From Prochlorococcus sp. AG-459-O09 (GTDB lineage Bacteria > Cyanobacteriota > Cyanobacteriia > PCC-6307 > Cyanobiaceae), in assembly GCA_003211955.1 (NCBI GenBank), contig QCRH01000005.1, positions 1 to 57,656 of the forward strand: a stretch of 57,656 nucleotides of DNA, read 5' to 3'. The position numbers and the translations under genes were made by a program. The notes beneath the pieces are model-generated. The model worked only from the letters and a program-made list of their open reading frames with translations, was not told where the DNA came from and made no database searches. This document shows positions 1 to 9,065 of this stretch, piece after piece; within the stretch, counting starts at the first letter, position 1, and the number at the start of each line of letters is the position of its first letter.

Positions 1-261
1 GAAAATGTTATTTCCGAAAAGGTTTTTATTAAAATAGAAAAGTGGAATCTGTATCTTGGAGACGCTGGCCTAGCTAGGCATCTTGCTATTGAATGTATCA
101 GCAATAAAGATCAAGGCCCATTGGAGGCTGCAAAATTAAGTTTGAAAGCAATAAATGTAAAAGTAGGGGATGGTGTTAACAGTATTCCACTGATTAATTT
201 AATAACTACTTCACAAATTCTAGAATTAGAGGAGATTTTGGAAAGTTTTTTTAAAAACTAA
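1..261 (+). CDS. DUF3181-like conserved cyanobacterial protein (3' part)
   Basis: The reading frame is open from the window edge to a TAA and gives 86 residues with no start codon in view, so this is the C-terminal part. A segment reading VFIKIEKWNLYLGDAGL resembles the core of the small cyanobacterial DUF3181 proteins; that assignment is from memory of the family and is moderate. No catalytic motif is visible and function is unknown. Its stop codon overlaps by four bases the stop of the convergent murJ gene. Confidence 0.6.
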   Translation, partial: ENVISEKVFIKIEKWNLYLGDAGLARHLAIECISNKDQGPLEAAKLSLKAINVKVGDGVNSIPLINLITTSQILELEEILESFFKN

Positions 262-1880
262 ATCTCTTTTTCTGAAACTTTAAATTTATTTACTTTTAAG
301 CATTTTGTAAGTAAAAAATAAATCACAAAAAAAGTTAGAGTTCCAAATATCAATAATAAAAATTCCGAAAGATTTGAATTGAAGTTATTCGTAGTTTGGA
401 GAATTGTAAAACATAATATGCTGTCTATAAATGCTGCTAATGACATGAGACTAATTTTCCTCAATAATTCCAAGTTAGGCAAAATTATATTTTCATTGCG
501 CAGATTGAAAGAAAGAAAAATACAAACTATAAAGTTGACTATTACTGAAGATAAAATTATTCCCACGACTCCAAAATTATAAGGAGAAAGATTCTCAAAA
601 TTCTTAATTGGGGCACCAATTAAAAACCAATCAAAAAAAATATTAAATATTATCCCTGCAAATGAAGACTTAAAAGGGAAGGATGTTTTTTCTATTGAAT
701 AGTAAGTTCTTACTAATAAATCTTTATAAAGATAAAAGGGTATGCCAACTGCATAAGCAATTAATATATTCTTTACTTTCAAAGTTGCTGAATAATCAAA
801 AGATCCTCTTTGAAAAACTAATTGTACGATTTGATTATTGAATGTTATGAAAAATCCAGTTAAAAAAATAGCTGTCAAGAAACAGTACTCTATCCCTGAT
901 ATCAATTTTTTTTGGAGACCTCTTTCGTCTTTTTCACTTCTCAATTTAGAGAATTTTGGAAGTAATGGCAGAATCAAGGAGTTAGATAATATGCCTAAGG
1001 GGGCTTGTATAAGAAAGTTTCCGTAAGCTAGTCCAGAGGCTGCGCCTTGAAAACTTGAAGCGAAAAACATATCGATAAAAACATTAATTTGACTTAGACC
1101 TGATGAGATAGATGCTGGGATAATTAGTTTGAAAATCCTCCTCTCTTCATCTTTTAATAAATTTAAGGTTGACTCTAATCTCAAGAGACCAATTTTATTT
1201 ATTTCCAAAATTTGAACAACAAACTGAATTAAAGTCCCTGTCAAAGTTGCAAATGCTAGTAATCCTGAGTAAGTAAAGAAATTAGAAGATGTATTTTCTT
1301 GGTTGAAAATCCAACTAAATAAAATAAAAAAAATAATAGTTACGCTTGTTATTGCTGGACTTAGACTTGATAAAAAGAATTGTCTTTGGGAATTTAAGGC
1401 TCCAAAGCTTAAACCTATGAAGCCGGATAAAGGGATGCAAGGTGTAAGTATTTGTAATTGGTAAGTGGCAATAGATTTAGCTTCGTAACTTAAATTCGGG
1501 GCCAATAAATCAATTAATAAACTGGAATTCGAGTAAATCAATATGGCTAAAATTATTAATAATATTGAAAGTTTTATGCTTACTTGAGTTAAAATAATCC
1601 CTCCATTTTTTTTGTTAAGCGGAGTTAAAACTGCAACGACTGCGTTATGCAAGGGCCCATTAATACCCCCAATGATTATTAGCAAAAAACCAGGAATTAT
1701 ATATGCATAATTAAACGCGTCGTAAGTTACACCTACCCCAAAAGCAGCAGCTATAAATATTTGTCTTATACATCCAGCTAATTTACTTAGACTAGTACCA
1801 AACGAAATTGAAAAAACATTATTTTTTAAAAATGAATGCATTTGGAATCGTCTAAATTTTTCAATGAGTTTAAGTTTCAA
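258..1880 (-). CDS. murJ: Lipid II flippase MurJ (MviN family)
   Basis: A 540-residue, highly hydrophobic protein with about 14 predicted membrane segments, the usual size and shape of MurJ in the MOP exporter superfamily. MurJ flips the lipid-linked peptidoglycan precursor across the inner membrane. The N-terminal part carries a family-like stretch (SKLAGCIRQIFIAAAFG followed by an acidic and aromatic loop), and the AYGNFLIQAPLGIL segment in the middle is typical of MurJ helix 7-8. It is divergent from sfsA with 31 bases between starts, so the two promoters must be interleaved. The ATG at the end of the frame is used; a second in-frame ATG 13 codons later is possible. Confidence 0.93.
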   Translation of the reverse strand: MKLKLIEKFRRFQMHSFLKNNVFSISFGTSLSKLAGCIRQIFIAAAFGVGVTYDAFNYAYIIPGFLLIIIGGINGPLHNAVVAVLTPLNKKNGGIILTQVSIKLSILLIILAILIYSNSSLLIDLLAPNLSYEAKSIATYQLQILTPCIPLSGFIGLSFGALNSQRQFFLSSLSPAITSVTIIFFILFSWIFNQENTSSNFFTYSGLLAFATLTGTLIQFVVQILEINKIGLLRLESTLNLLKDEERRIFKLIIPASISSGLSQINVFIDMFFASSFQGAASGLAYGNFLIQAPLGILSNSLILPLLPKFSKLRSEKDERGLQKKLISGIEYCFLTAIFLTGFFITFNNQIVQLVFQRGSFDYSATLKVKNILIAYAVGIPFYLYKDLLVRTYYSIEKTSFPFKSSFAGIIFNIFFDWFLIGAPIKNFENLSPYNFGVVGIILSSVIVNFIVCIFLSFNLRNENIILPNLELLRKISLMSLAAFIDSILCFTILQTTNNFNSNLSEFLLLIFGTLTFFVIYFLLTKCLKVNKFKVSEKEI

Positions 1881-1911
1881 TTATATTTGATTTCTAACTA
1901 ACGACATAATT

Positions 1912-2664
1912 ATGAATGATCGGTTAATTGATTTTGATCCATTAATTGAAGGGGTTTTAATTAAGAGGTATAAAAGGTTTCTTGCAGATATTGAATTAGA
2001 GAGTGGAGAGGTAGTAACTGCTCATTGTGCTAACACTGGCCCAATGAAGGGACTTTTGAGTGAGGGAGCAAAAGTTAGAATAAGTGTTTCCCCTTCTCCA
2101 AAAAGAAAATTATCTTTTACTTGGGAACAGATTTGTGTTTTTAATGCAAAAAATGAGGAGGTATGGGTAGGTATTAATACTCTATTTGCAAACAAGTTAA
2201 TCAAAAAGGTTATTGAGAAAAATCTGCTAATAGAAACAATAGGTGAAATAGAGTCAATCAAATCTGAAGTTCCCTATGGAAAAGATAAAAAAAGTAGAAT
2301 TGACTTTTTTTTAACCCCAAAATCTTCAAATCCTGATAAACGTAACATTTACATAGAGGTTAAAAATACGACTTGGATTAAAGAAAATGTAGCTCTATTC
2401 CCAGATACAGTAACGAAAAGAGGTCAAAAACACCTCATAGAATTAAAGGAATTAATTCCTGGAAGTAAAAGTGTTTTAGTACTTTGTATGACGAGAAAAG
2501 ATGCTTGTTTTTTTGCTCCTGGAGATGATGCAGATCCCTTATACGGCAGTCTTTTTAGAGAATCTTTAAGATCAGGAATGATAACTATCCCATGTTCCTT
2601 TGAATTTCATAAAGACCACGTATCATGGAAAGGAATTAAACCTTTGAAAAAAATAAAATCTTGA
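1912..2664 (+). CDS. sfsA: SfsA family DNA/RNA-binding nuclease-like protein
   Basis: A 250-residue protein matching the full length of SfsA (sugar fermentation stimulation protein A). The N-terminal OB-like region holds the family signature around [13 protein letters not shown], and the C-terminal half has the restriction-enzyme-like core SRIDFF with IYIEVKNTT, where the acidic residues and Lys fit a PD-(D/E)XK-type site. In E. coli SfsA was linked to maltose gene regulation and binds DNA; nuclease activity has been proposed. Its role in cyanobacteria is not established. It precedes amt1 by 169 bases but amt1 has its own promoter signals. Confidence 0.92.
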   Translation: MNDRLIDFDPLIEGVLIKRYKRFLADIELESGEVVTAHCANTGPMKGLLSEGAKVRISVSPSPKRKLSFTWEQICVFNAKNEEVWVGINTLFANKLIKKVIEKNLLIETIGEIESIKSEVPYGKDKKSRIDFFLTPKSSNPDKRNIYIEVKNTTWIKENVALFPDTVTKRGQKHLIELKELIPGSKSVLVLCMTRKDACFFAPGDDADPLYGSLFRESLRSGMITIPCSFEFHKDHVSWKGIKPLKKIKS

Positions 2665-2736
2665 TAATTTGAAATTTAAAAAAAAAAAAATTTTTTAATT
2701 TAACAGATATAGTTTTAAGATGCAACTATAAAATTG

Positions 2737-2750
2737 GTAACAACGACTAC
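2737..2750 (+). promoter_or_regulatory. NtcA-type operator of amt1
   Basis: The sequence GTAACAACGACTAC is an exact GTA-N8-TAC, the consensus of the cyanobacterial nitrogen regulator NtcA. It lies 83 bases upstream of the amt1 start. Twenty-three bases downstream, CAAAAT (2774-2779) could be a weak -10 element, which fits the class II NtcA promoter geometry. Ammonium transporter genes are known NtcA targets in cyanobacteria. The motif alone occurs by chance in AT-rich DNA; the position and the target gene carry the call. Confidence 0.75.
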
Positions 2751-2792
2751 TAGACACTAATAAGTTTTTTGAGCAAAATTGAATATGAAAGG

Positions 2793-2814
2793 AAACAGCA
2801 CAAACTGTTTTTTT
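2793..2814 (+). other. Hairpin with U-tract in the amt1 leader
   Basis: AAACAG (2793-2798) and CTGTTT (2805-2810) form a six-base-pair stem with loop CACAAA, followed by four more T residues. The shape is that of a short intrinsic terminator, but it sits between the putative NtcA promoter and the amt1 start codon. It could be an attenuator, a 5' stabilising stem, or the 3' end of a very short leader RNA. The stem is weak (mostly A-U), so its strength in vivo is uncertain. Confidence 0.45.
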
Positions 2815-2833
2815 GCAGATCTAATTTTTTTTT

Positions 2834-4294
2834 ATGACCACTGCTTTGCAAACGCCTCAAAGGCGCTCTAGGTCCAAATTACAAGATGCAAGTCTTGTTA
2901 ATGGACCTATGCTCCTTTTGAGGAGTATTCGAGGATTTAGTTCAAACCGCTCTATGTTGTGGCTTGCTACTGTTCCTTTAGCTTTGTTTGGTTTAGGTAT
3001 TTTTAATCTTTCAGCTCATGCAGCTGATTTACCTGAGTTGAATGCAGCTTTTCTTGCTAACAATTTATGGCTTTTGATCGCTACTATTTTGGTGATCTTC
3101 ATGAACGCTGGTTTCGCTATGGTTGAGGCAGGTATGTGTCGTTCTAAGAACGCAGTAAACATCCTTGCTAAAAACCTCTTTGTATTTGCTCTAGCTGTAA
3201 CTTCTTATTGGTTTATCGGCTATTCATTAATGTACGGAGGAAGTGTTGCTGACGGATGGCTTTATTTTGGAGGCTTATTCTTTGATCCAACAGTCACCGC
3301 TGATATGGTTACTGATGCTGGATTAGTCCCAACTGTTGATTTCTTGTTCCAGTCTGCATTCGCAGGAACTGCAGCAACTATCGTTTCCGGTCTTGTTGCT
3401 GAAAGAGTTAAATTTGGAGAATTTGTTGTTTTTGCTGTTGTATTAACTGCATTTATATATCCAATTGCTGGTAGCTGGAAATGGAATGGTGGTTGGCTTG
3501 ATTCTTTAGGTTTTGTTGACTTCGCTGGTTCTTCAATTGTTCACTCAGTTGGAGCATGGGCGGGTCTTGTAGGAGCTATGCTTCTTGGGCCAAGAATTGG
3601 CAAATACTCAGATGGGAAACCACAAGCTATGCCAGGACACAATATGGCTATAGCTACTCTAGGTGCATTAGTCCTATGGATAGGTTGGTATGGATTTAAC
3701 CCCGGTTCTCAACTTGCTATGGATCAATGGGTTCCATATGTTGCTGTAACAACTACTTTGGCAGCAGCAGCTGGAGCTATTGGTGCAACTATTGTTTCAA
3801 CATTAACTTCTGGTAAGCCTGATCTTACAATGATAATTAACGGAATCCTTGCTGGTTTGGTTAGTATCACTGCTGGTTGTGGTGATATGACTCTTGCTGG
3901 GGCCTGGTTCGCAGGACTAGTAGGGGGAATTATAGTTGTATTTTCTGTTGCAGCACTTGATGCCGCGGAGATTGACGATCCTGTAGGTGCATTCTCTGTT
4001 CACGGAGTTTGTGGTGTATGGGGTACTGTAGTTATCGGTCTTTGGGGTACAGCTGTACAAGGTGATGGAGCAGGTATGGGATTGTTCAATGGTGGAGGTA
4101 TTACCCTTCTTCTAGTTCAAGCTCTTGGTGCCGCAGCTTATGCTATCTGGACACTGGTTACTTGCTGGATTGCCTGGTCTGTAATTGGAGGATTATTCGG
4201 AGGAATCCGAGTATCTGAAGAGGAAGAGACTCAAGGCTTAGATATTGGAGAGCATGGAATGGAAGCATATCCAGACTTTGCATCTGCTAAATAA
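2834..4294 (+). CDS. amt1: Ammonium transporter Amt1
   Basis: A 486-residue Amt/MEP/Rh channel protein that moves ammonium across the cytoplasmic membrane. A positively charged N-terminal extension of about 40 residues precedes a signal-like segment ending AHA-ADLPELN near residue 63, then 11 membrane helices. The twin pore histidines are at H237 (SSIVHSVGAW) and H390 (AFSVHGVCGVWG). AEIDDPVGAFSVHG is a strong family signature. An NtcA-type site lies upstream and a clear terminator downstream, so it appears monocistronic. Nine T residues sit immediately before the ATG and there is no Shine-Dalgarno sequence. An alternative start at Met41 would remove the extension. Confidence 0.97.
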   Translation: MTTALQTPQRRSRSKLQDASLVNGPMLLLRSIRGFSSNRSMLWLATVPLALFGLGIFNLSAHAADLPELNAAFLANNLWLLIATILVIFMNAGFAMVEAGMCRSKNAVNILAKNLFVFALAVTSYWFIGYSLMYGGSVADGWLYFGGLFFDPTVTADMVTDAGLVPTVDFLFQSAFAGTAATIVSGLVAERVKFGEFVVFAVVLTAFIYPIAGSWKWNGGWLDSLGFVDFAGSSIVHSVGAWAGLVGAMLLGPRIGKYSDGKPQAMPGHNMAIATLGALVLWIGWYGFNPGSQLAMDQWVPYVAVTTTLAAAAGAIGATIVSTLTSGKPDLTMIINGILAGLVSITAGCGDMTLAGAWFAGLVGGIIVVFSVAALDAAEIDDPVGAFSVHGVCGVWGTVVIGLWGTAVQGDGAGMGLFNGGGITLLLVQALGAAAYAIWTLVTCWIAWSVIGGLFGGIRVSEEEETQGLDIGEHGMEAYPDFASAK

Positions 4295-4317
4295 GCTAAC
4301 TGAAAATTGATTTAAGA

Positions 4318-4348
4318 AACCTGACTTATGTCAGGTTTTTTTTTTTTT
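4318..4348 (+). terminator. Rho-independent terminator of amt1
   Basis: AACCTGAC and GTCAGGTT form a perfect eight-base-pair stem with loop TTAT, followed by a run of T to 4348. It begins 23 bases after the amt1 stop codon and precedes ispH, so it should isolate the two units. Confidence 0.9.
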
Positions 4349-4383
4349 ACGAAAAATTATTTAAAACGTTGTAATATAGGAAG

Positions 4384-5580
4384 ATGGATACTCAAGCTTT
4401 TAGAAGATCCCTTCATCATTCTAATAGATACAATAGAAGGGGTTTCGATTCTCCAACAAAAAGAGCTCAAGCGTTAGAAGAAGCTTACCAAAGTGATTTG
4501 ATAAGTTCTATTAGGGATAATAATTTTACCTATACTAAAGGCAGACTAAATATAAAGTTGGCCAAAGCCTTTGGTTTCTGTTGGGGAGTTGAAAGAGCTG
4601 TTGCAATGGCTTATGAAACTAGAAGACATTACCCAAATGAGAATATTTGGATAACAAACGAAATAATTCATAATCCCTCGGTTAATGATCATTTAAGAAA
4701 AATGAATGTAAAATTCATCTCAGCTAAAAATGGAATTAAAGATTTTTCTTTAGTTTCTAATGGGGATGTTGTTATACTCCCTGCTTTCGGAGCTACTGTT
4801 CAAGAAATGAAACTCTTGCATGAGAAAGGTTGTCATATTATTGATACAACTTGTCCATGGGTTTCTAAGGTTTGGCATACAGTTGAAAAACATAAAAAAC
4901 ATATTTTCACATCTATTATTCACGGAAAATTTCAACATGAAGAGACTCTCGCTACAAGTTCATTCGCAGGTAAATATTTAGTTGTACTTGATCTAGAAGA
5001 AGCGAACTACGTTTCTGAATATATTCTGGGGAGAGGTAATAGAAATGAGTTTATGAACAAATTTGCTAAAGCTTGTTCTAATGGATTTGATCCTGATAAA
5101 GATTTAGATAGAGTGGGAGTCGCAAATCAGACAACTATGCTTAAGAGCGAGACTGAGGAAATTGGAAAGGTTTTTGAAAGGACGATGTTAAAGAAATTTG
5201 GACCAGAAAACTTAAATAGTCACTTTTTAGCTTTTAATACTATTTGTGATGCAACTGAAGAAAGGCAAGATGCAATGTTCTCTCTGGTTGATGAAGACCT
5301 TGATATTTTAGTAGTTATTGGAGGCTTCAATTCCTCCAATACTACTCACCTACAAGAAATAGCAATTAATAAAAATATTTCTTCTTTTCACATTGATACG
5401 CCAGAGAGGATATCAGTTAAAGAAAACTCAATATTTCATAAACCACTAGGATCAGATTTAGAACTTAAAAATAATTTCCTACCTAGTGGAAAAATTAATG
5501 TTGGAATTACCTCAGGTGCATCCACTCCTGATAAGGTTGTTGCAGATGTTATTGAAAAGTTAATTGATATTGCTTCCTGA
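4384..5580 (+). CDS. ispH: 4-hydroxy-3-methylbut-2-enyl diphosphate reductase
   Basis: A 398-residue protein of the long cyanobacterial and plant IspH (LytB) type; the bacterial enzyme is about 80 residues shorter. It performs the last step of the MEP pathway, reducing HMBPP to isopentenyl and dimethylallyl diphosphate, the precursors of carotenoids, phytol and quinones. The three conserved [4Fe-4S] cysteines are C66 ([11 protein letters not shown]), C157 ([11 protein letters not shown]) and C288 ([11 protein letters not shown]). [11 protein letters not shown] and [10 protein letters not shown] are the substrate-binding family motifs. The ATG is 35 bases after the amt1 terminator. Confidence 0.97.
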   Translation: MDTQAFRRSLHHSNRYNRRGFDSPTKRAQALEEAYQSDLISSIRDNNFTYTKGRLNIKLAKAFGFCWGVERAVAMAYETRRHYPNENIWITNEIIHNPSVNDHLRKMNVKFISAKNGIKDFSLVSNGDVVILPAFGATVQEMKLLHEKGCHIIDTTCPWVSKVWHTVEKHKKHIFTSIIHGKFQHEETLATSSFAGKYLVVLDLEEANYVSEYILGRGNRNEFMNKFAKACSNGFDPDKDLDRVGVANQTTMLKSETEEIGKVFERTMLKKFGPENLNSHFLAFNTICDATEERQDAMFSLVDEDLDILVVIGGFNSSNTTHLQEIAINKNISSFHIDTPERISVKENSIFHKPLGSDLELKNNFLPSGKINVGITSGASTPDKVVADVIEKLIDIAS

Positions 5581-5683
5581 ATTTGTTATTCATTTATAAA
5601 TTTGCTTAGTTTTTTTAATTTATTAGTCAGATAATTCCAAAAGATCTACTTTATTAACTAGAATAATGAAAAATTAATGAAGT

Positions 5684-6244
5684 ATGGAAGACAAAGCACA
5701 AACTAATCAGGTTCAAACTGCAAGTATGAATAGAACTAAAGCGCCCCAAAAAGTTGAAGTTGTAGTTGCCAATTCATCTTCAGGGTCAGAAGTAAATATC
5801 CTTGGTGAACTATCGATTTTTGTTTTAAGAATAGGTTTTTGTGCTTTGATGATTCATCATGGTGTAGAAAAACTTCAGGATCCGCAGGGTTTTGCAGAGT
5901 TTGTAGTTGGTAAGTATTTCCCATTTTTGCCTGGTGATCCAGTTATTTGGACTTTTGGAGCAGCAATTACTCAACTCGTATGCCCAGTTGGATTGGCTTT
6001 AGGGATTTTTGCGAGGCTTTCTTCTCTTGGTCTATTATCCACTATGGTATTTGCTGTTTATTTTCATCTCCTTGATACTGGACTAGAAGGTTTTCCTCTG
6101 GCAGTGGTAGAAGGTCATAATTATGCTTTCGAATTATCTTTTATTTATGGGGCAATTTCTCTCTACTTTCTATGTGCAGGTCCAGGTAGGCTATCTTTAT
6201 TCAGAAAAACTAACAAGATTACATACTATCCAAAATCAACATAA
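5684..6244 (+). CDS. DoxX family membrane protein
   Basis: A 186-residue protein with a polar N-terminus of about 40 residues and four predicted membrane segments. The stretch RIGFCALMIHHGVEKLQDPQ followed by FAEF and a later PVGLALGIFARLSSLGL matches the DoxX/DUF2721-like layout seen in cyanobacteria. DoxX proteins have been linked to redox stress in other bacteria, but no function is established here. It ends one base before the convergent purH stop. Confidence 0.8.
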   Translation: MEDKAQTNQVQTASMNRTKAPQKVEVVVANSSSGSEVNILGELSIFVLRIGFCALMIHHGVEKLQDPQGFAEFVVGKYFPFLPGDPVIWTFGAAITQLVCPVGLALGIFARLSSLGLLSTMVFAVYFHLLDTGLEGFPLAVVEGHNYAFELSFIYGAISLYFLCAGPGRLSLFRKTNKITYYPKST

Positions 6245-6245
6245 T

Positions 6246-7799
6246 TTAATGTAAAAAGTGCCTTTTTTGCGTAAATACCATTGAGATTCCTTTTGTATTA
6301 CACATATCAATACTTTCTTGGTCTCTTAGACTTCCTCCAGGTTGAATAATAGCTTTTATTCCATATTTATTTGCTAGTTCTACAGTATCTGCAAATGGGA
6401 AAAACCCATCGCTAGCCAAGACAGCATCAGAACATAATCTTCCAGCTGATTTTAATGCAATTTTTGCTGCTCCAACTCTATTCATTTGTCCAGCTCCAAT
6501 ACCAATAGTTTTTTGGTCTTTTGCAATAACAATGGCATTAGATTTCACGTGTTTACAAATTTTCCATGCAAAATTTAGATCTAAGTTAATTTGATTATTC
6601 GGATTTTTATTAGTTACTGAAATCCAATTTTCAGTTTTTTCTTCACTATCGTCAGTATCTTGAACTAGTAATCCTCCCATTATTGATTTAGTAGAATTTC
6701 GATTCTTTTTTGGAAGTTGATCTTTTGAAAACTTTAAAATTCTTAAATTCTTTTTAACTTTTAAAATTTCTAAAGCTTCTTCATCAAAAGATGGAGCGAC
6801 GACACACTCTAAGAAAATATCTTTGAGGTGAATTGCGGTCTCACTATCAACATTTGAATTAAAAGCAACTATTCCTCCAAATGCACTAACTGAGTCGCAT
6901 TCCAATGCATTCAAAAATGCTTTGGAAGCTGAATTACTTATAGAGGCACCACAAGGATTATTGTGTTTTAAAATAACAGAGGCAAACATTTCGTTTGTAA
7001 GTTCATCTTTTTCTGTGTAGCCAAATTCTAAAACTGTTGAAAGTGCCGACTCTAGATCTAATAGATTGTTATAACTTAAGTCTTTTCCTTGTAATTGTTC
7101 TGCTGAGTTCCATCCAATGTTACTTAAACCATACCAGAAAGCTTTTTGATGTGGATTCTCCCCATATCTTAAGGTTTTGATTAGCGGATAAGATTCAATA
7201 TATTTGGAAGATTGTAAATCTCTTTCTTTTTTTATCCAATTAGATATTGCAGTATCATAGTCTGCTGTATGTTGAAAAGCTTCTAGGGCTAATTTTGCTT
7301 TATATGAGTCTTTCAATTCACCTTTTTTAATTTCTTCAAGAAAATTTTGATACTGACTAGGATCTACTAAAACGGAGACATCTTTATGATTTTTAGCTCC
7401 AGAACGAATCATAGATGGCCCTCCTATATCTATATTTTCAATAGCATCTTCCCATTTAGCTCCCTGATCTATAGTTTTTTTAAAAGGATATAAATTTACA
7501 ACTACTAAGTCAATTAATTCAAGATTGTTAGCTTCTATTTCTTTTTTATGTTCCTCATCAGTTCTTTTAGCTAATATTCCCCCGTGTATTTTTGGATGTA
7601 AAGTTTTAACTCTTCCTCCAAGAATTTCTGGAGAATTAGTAAAATCAGCAACTTTAATAACTGGAATTTTAGCCTCTATAAGATGTTTGGCAGTTCCTCC
7701 GCTTGACAGAATTTTATAATTAAATTGCTCTACCAATTCCTTACAAAATGGAATTATATTTTTTTTATCAGAGACACTTACTAAAGCTAATGGAGACAT
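6246..7799 (-). CDS. purH: Bifunctional AICAR transformylase / IMP cyclohydrolase
   Basis: A 517-residue protein of normal PurH length. The N-terminal 150 or so residues form the MGS-like IMP cyclohydrolase domain (LSSGGTAKHLIE, GGRVKTLHPKIHGGIL), and the remainder is the AICAR formyltransferase domain with the catalytic KHNNPCG motif and ASDGFFPFADTV. It catalyses the last two steps of IMP synthesis in the cytosol. It is divergent from the esterase gene with 33 bases between starts and converges on the DoxX gene with one base between stops. Confidence 0.97.
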   Translation of the reverse strand: MSPLALVSVSDKKNIIPFCKELVEQFNYKILSSGGTAKHLIEAKIPVIKVADFTNSPEILGGRVKTLHPKIHGGILAKRTDEEHKKEIEANNLELIDLVVVNLYPFKKTIDQGAKWEDAIENIDIGGPSMIRSGAKNHKDVSVLVDPSQYQNFLEEIKKGELKDSYKAKLALEAFQHTADYDTAISNWIKKERDLQSSKYIESYPLIKTLRYGENPHQKAFWYGLSNIGWNSAEQLQGKDLSYNNLLDLESALSTVLEFGYTEKDELTNEMFASVILKHNNPCGASISNSASKAFLNALECDSVSAFGGIVAFNSNVDSETAIHLKDIFLECVVAPSFDEEALEILKVKKNLRILKFSKDQLPKKNRNSTKSIMGGLLVQDTDDSEEKTENWISVTNKNPNNQINLDLNFAWKICKHVKSNAIVIAKDQKTIGIGAGQMNRVGAAKIALKSAGRLCSDAVLASDGFFPFADTVELANKYGIKAIIQPGGSLRDQESIDMCNTKGISMVFTQKRHFLH

Positions 7800-7832
7800 T
7801 ATGGGAAAGTTTACTTACTTCAGAATATAAAC

Positions 7833-8450
7833 ATGAAATATGCTATCAATCATGAATTTGTCTCGATTAGCTCTCAAACTGCAACTCATAGAATTATTTT
7901 GATGCATGGTTGGGGAGCTGATTCAGATCATTTTTTAACATTTGGAAAGGAGATGACTGAAAAAATAAATCTTGATTTTGAGGTAATTTCTTTGAGGGCT
8001 CCTGGATTACACCCAAGTGGTCAGGGAAGACAGTGGTATGGATTATACCCACATGATTGGAATGGAGCTGAGGTTGAAGTAAATAAACTTTTAGTTACAT
8101 TAAAAAAATTTGATACTGATAAGATTCCACTAAGAAAAACAATTTTGTTGGGGTTCTCTCAGGGGGCGGCAATGGCAATTGATGCGGGATTTAAGTTAAA
8201 TTTTGGATTAATTGTTGCTTGTAGTGGTTATCCTCACCCTAACTGGGCCCCAGGAGAGAAATTCTCGCCATTGATTATTAGTCATGGTTTATTTGATGAC
8301 GTTGTGCCTATAGATGCTTCTAGGACTATTTATGAAAAGGTAAAGAGTAAGTCTTCTAAATTTTGTGAATTATTAGAATTCGATGGATTTCATCAAATTG
8401 ATTCAAATTTAATTAATTTTATAAGTTCAAATATAATTAATATTTTTTAA
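7833..8450 (+). CDS. Alpha/beta hydrolase, carboxylesterase/phospholipase family
   Basis: A 205-residue single-domain alpha/beta hydrolase. The nucleophile elbow GFSQG places Ser109, with Asp155 or 156 (GLFDDVVP) and His187 (DGFHQID) completing a plausible triad; LMHGWGAD gives the oxyanion loop. The size and motifs match the carboxylesterase/lysophospholipase (abhydrolase_2) family. The natural substrate cannot be told from the sequence. The stop overlaps the convergent DUF3155 gene by four bases. Confidence 0.87.
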   Translation: MKYAINHEFVSISSQTATHRIILMHGWGADSDHFLTFGKEMTEKINLDFEVISLRAPGLHPSGQGRQWYGLYPHDWNGAEVEVNKLLVTLKKFDTDKIPLRKTILLGFSQGAAMAIDAGFKLNFGLIVACSGYPHPNWAPGEKFSPLIISHGLFDDVVPIDASRTIYEKVKSKSSKFCELLEFDGFHQIDSNLINFISSNIINIF

Positions 8451-8815
8451 ACAAAAGCATATTCATATTCTTCAATCTCTTCCCAATCATCTGCAGTAAG
8501 TTCTAGACCCTCAAATATTTTTTCTTCACCAATTCCTTCAACTACAACTTTTAGAGATGGAAATAGAAAATGATTTTCTTCAGCATATTGGGCGCTAAAT
8601 AACCCTTTTTCACCCCAAAAAAATCTATCGGTGGTGTGTTCATTTCTTCTAACATTGAAAACTGAAGGCGCAGAAAGACCATTTTCAGCTATAAATCTCC
8701 TTGCTGCTGTAACTGGTTTATGTTTGCCAGTTTCGATATGATAAATAGGTACATGTGCCATTACTCTTTGGCCAGCCAATCTTCTTCTGCTGATTCTTTT
8801 TCTTTTTTTTGACAT
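8447..8815 (-). CDS. DUF3155 family cyanobacterial protein
   Basis: A 122-residue protein opening with a strongly basic segment (KKRKRISRRRLAGQRVMAH) followed by YHIETGKHKPVTAARRFI and an acidic C-terminus. This basic-to-acidic layout matches the conserved cyanobacterial DUF3155 family. The basic head suggests nucleic-acid binding, which is inference. The gene reads away from the 250-base intergenic region shared with the histidine kinase gene. Confidence 0.8.
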   Translation of the reverse strand: MSKKRKRISRRRLAGQRVMAHVPIYHIETGKHKPVTAARRFIAENGLSAPSVFNVRRNEHTTDRFFWGEKGLFSAQYAEENHFLFPSLKVVVEGIGEEKIFEGLELTADDWEEIEEYEYAFV

Positions 8816-8842
8816 TGATTGGTACTCCTGAAATTATTAATG

Positions 8843-8871
8843 AGATTAGTCTTATTTATTTTTACTAATCT
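8843..8871. repeat. Inverted repeat upstream of the DUF3155 gene
   Basis: AGATTAGT (8843-8850) and ACTAATCT (8864-8871) are perfect eight-base inverted repeats separated by 13 bases. They lie 28-56 bases upstream of the DUF3155 start codon. This could be an operator or a leader stem; no known regulator motif is recognised. Confidence 0.5.
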
Positions 8872-8914
8872 TATATATGTGATTTTAAATTCACTTCAAA
8901 TTACATAGAGGACC

Positions 8915-8982
8915 CATCAACCCCTGATGTAGCTTAAAATATGATTAAATATTCATATTTAAGGCTGGCTAAAGTCAGACCT
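8915..8982 (+). other. Cluster of three adjacent hairpins (possible structured RNA)
   Basis: Three inverted repeats follow each other in the longest gene-free stretch of the window (8816-9065): CATCA/TGATG with a C-rich loop (8915-8929); TTAAAATATGA/TCATATTTAA with one bulged base (8934-8962); and GGCTGGC/GTCAGACC with a TAAA loop, one wobble and one bulge (8963-8981). They could be the 5' leader of the histidine kinase mRNA or a small RNA. No known Prochlorococcus RNA is recognised, and the strand is assumed. Confidence 0.35.
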
Positions 8983-9065
8983 CTTTAAATATCTTAATAC
9001 TTTTTTCATATTTTACAAGCCCTTTTTCAAGTTTTTTTTAAAAAATTTCTCAAATTTCACTAATT

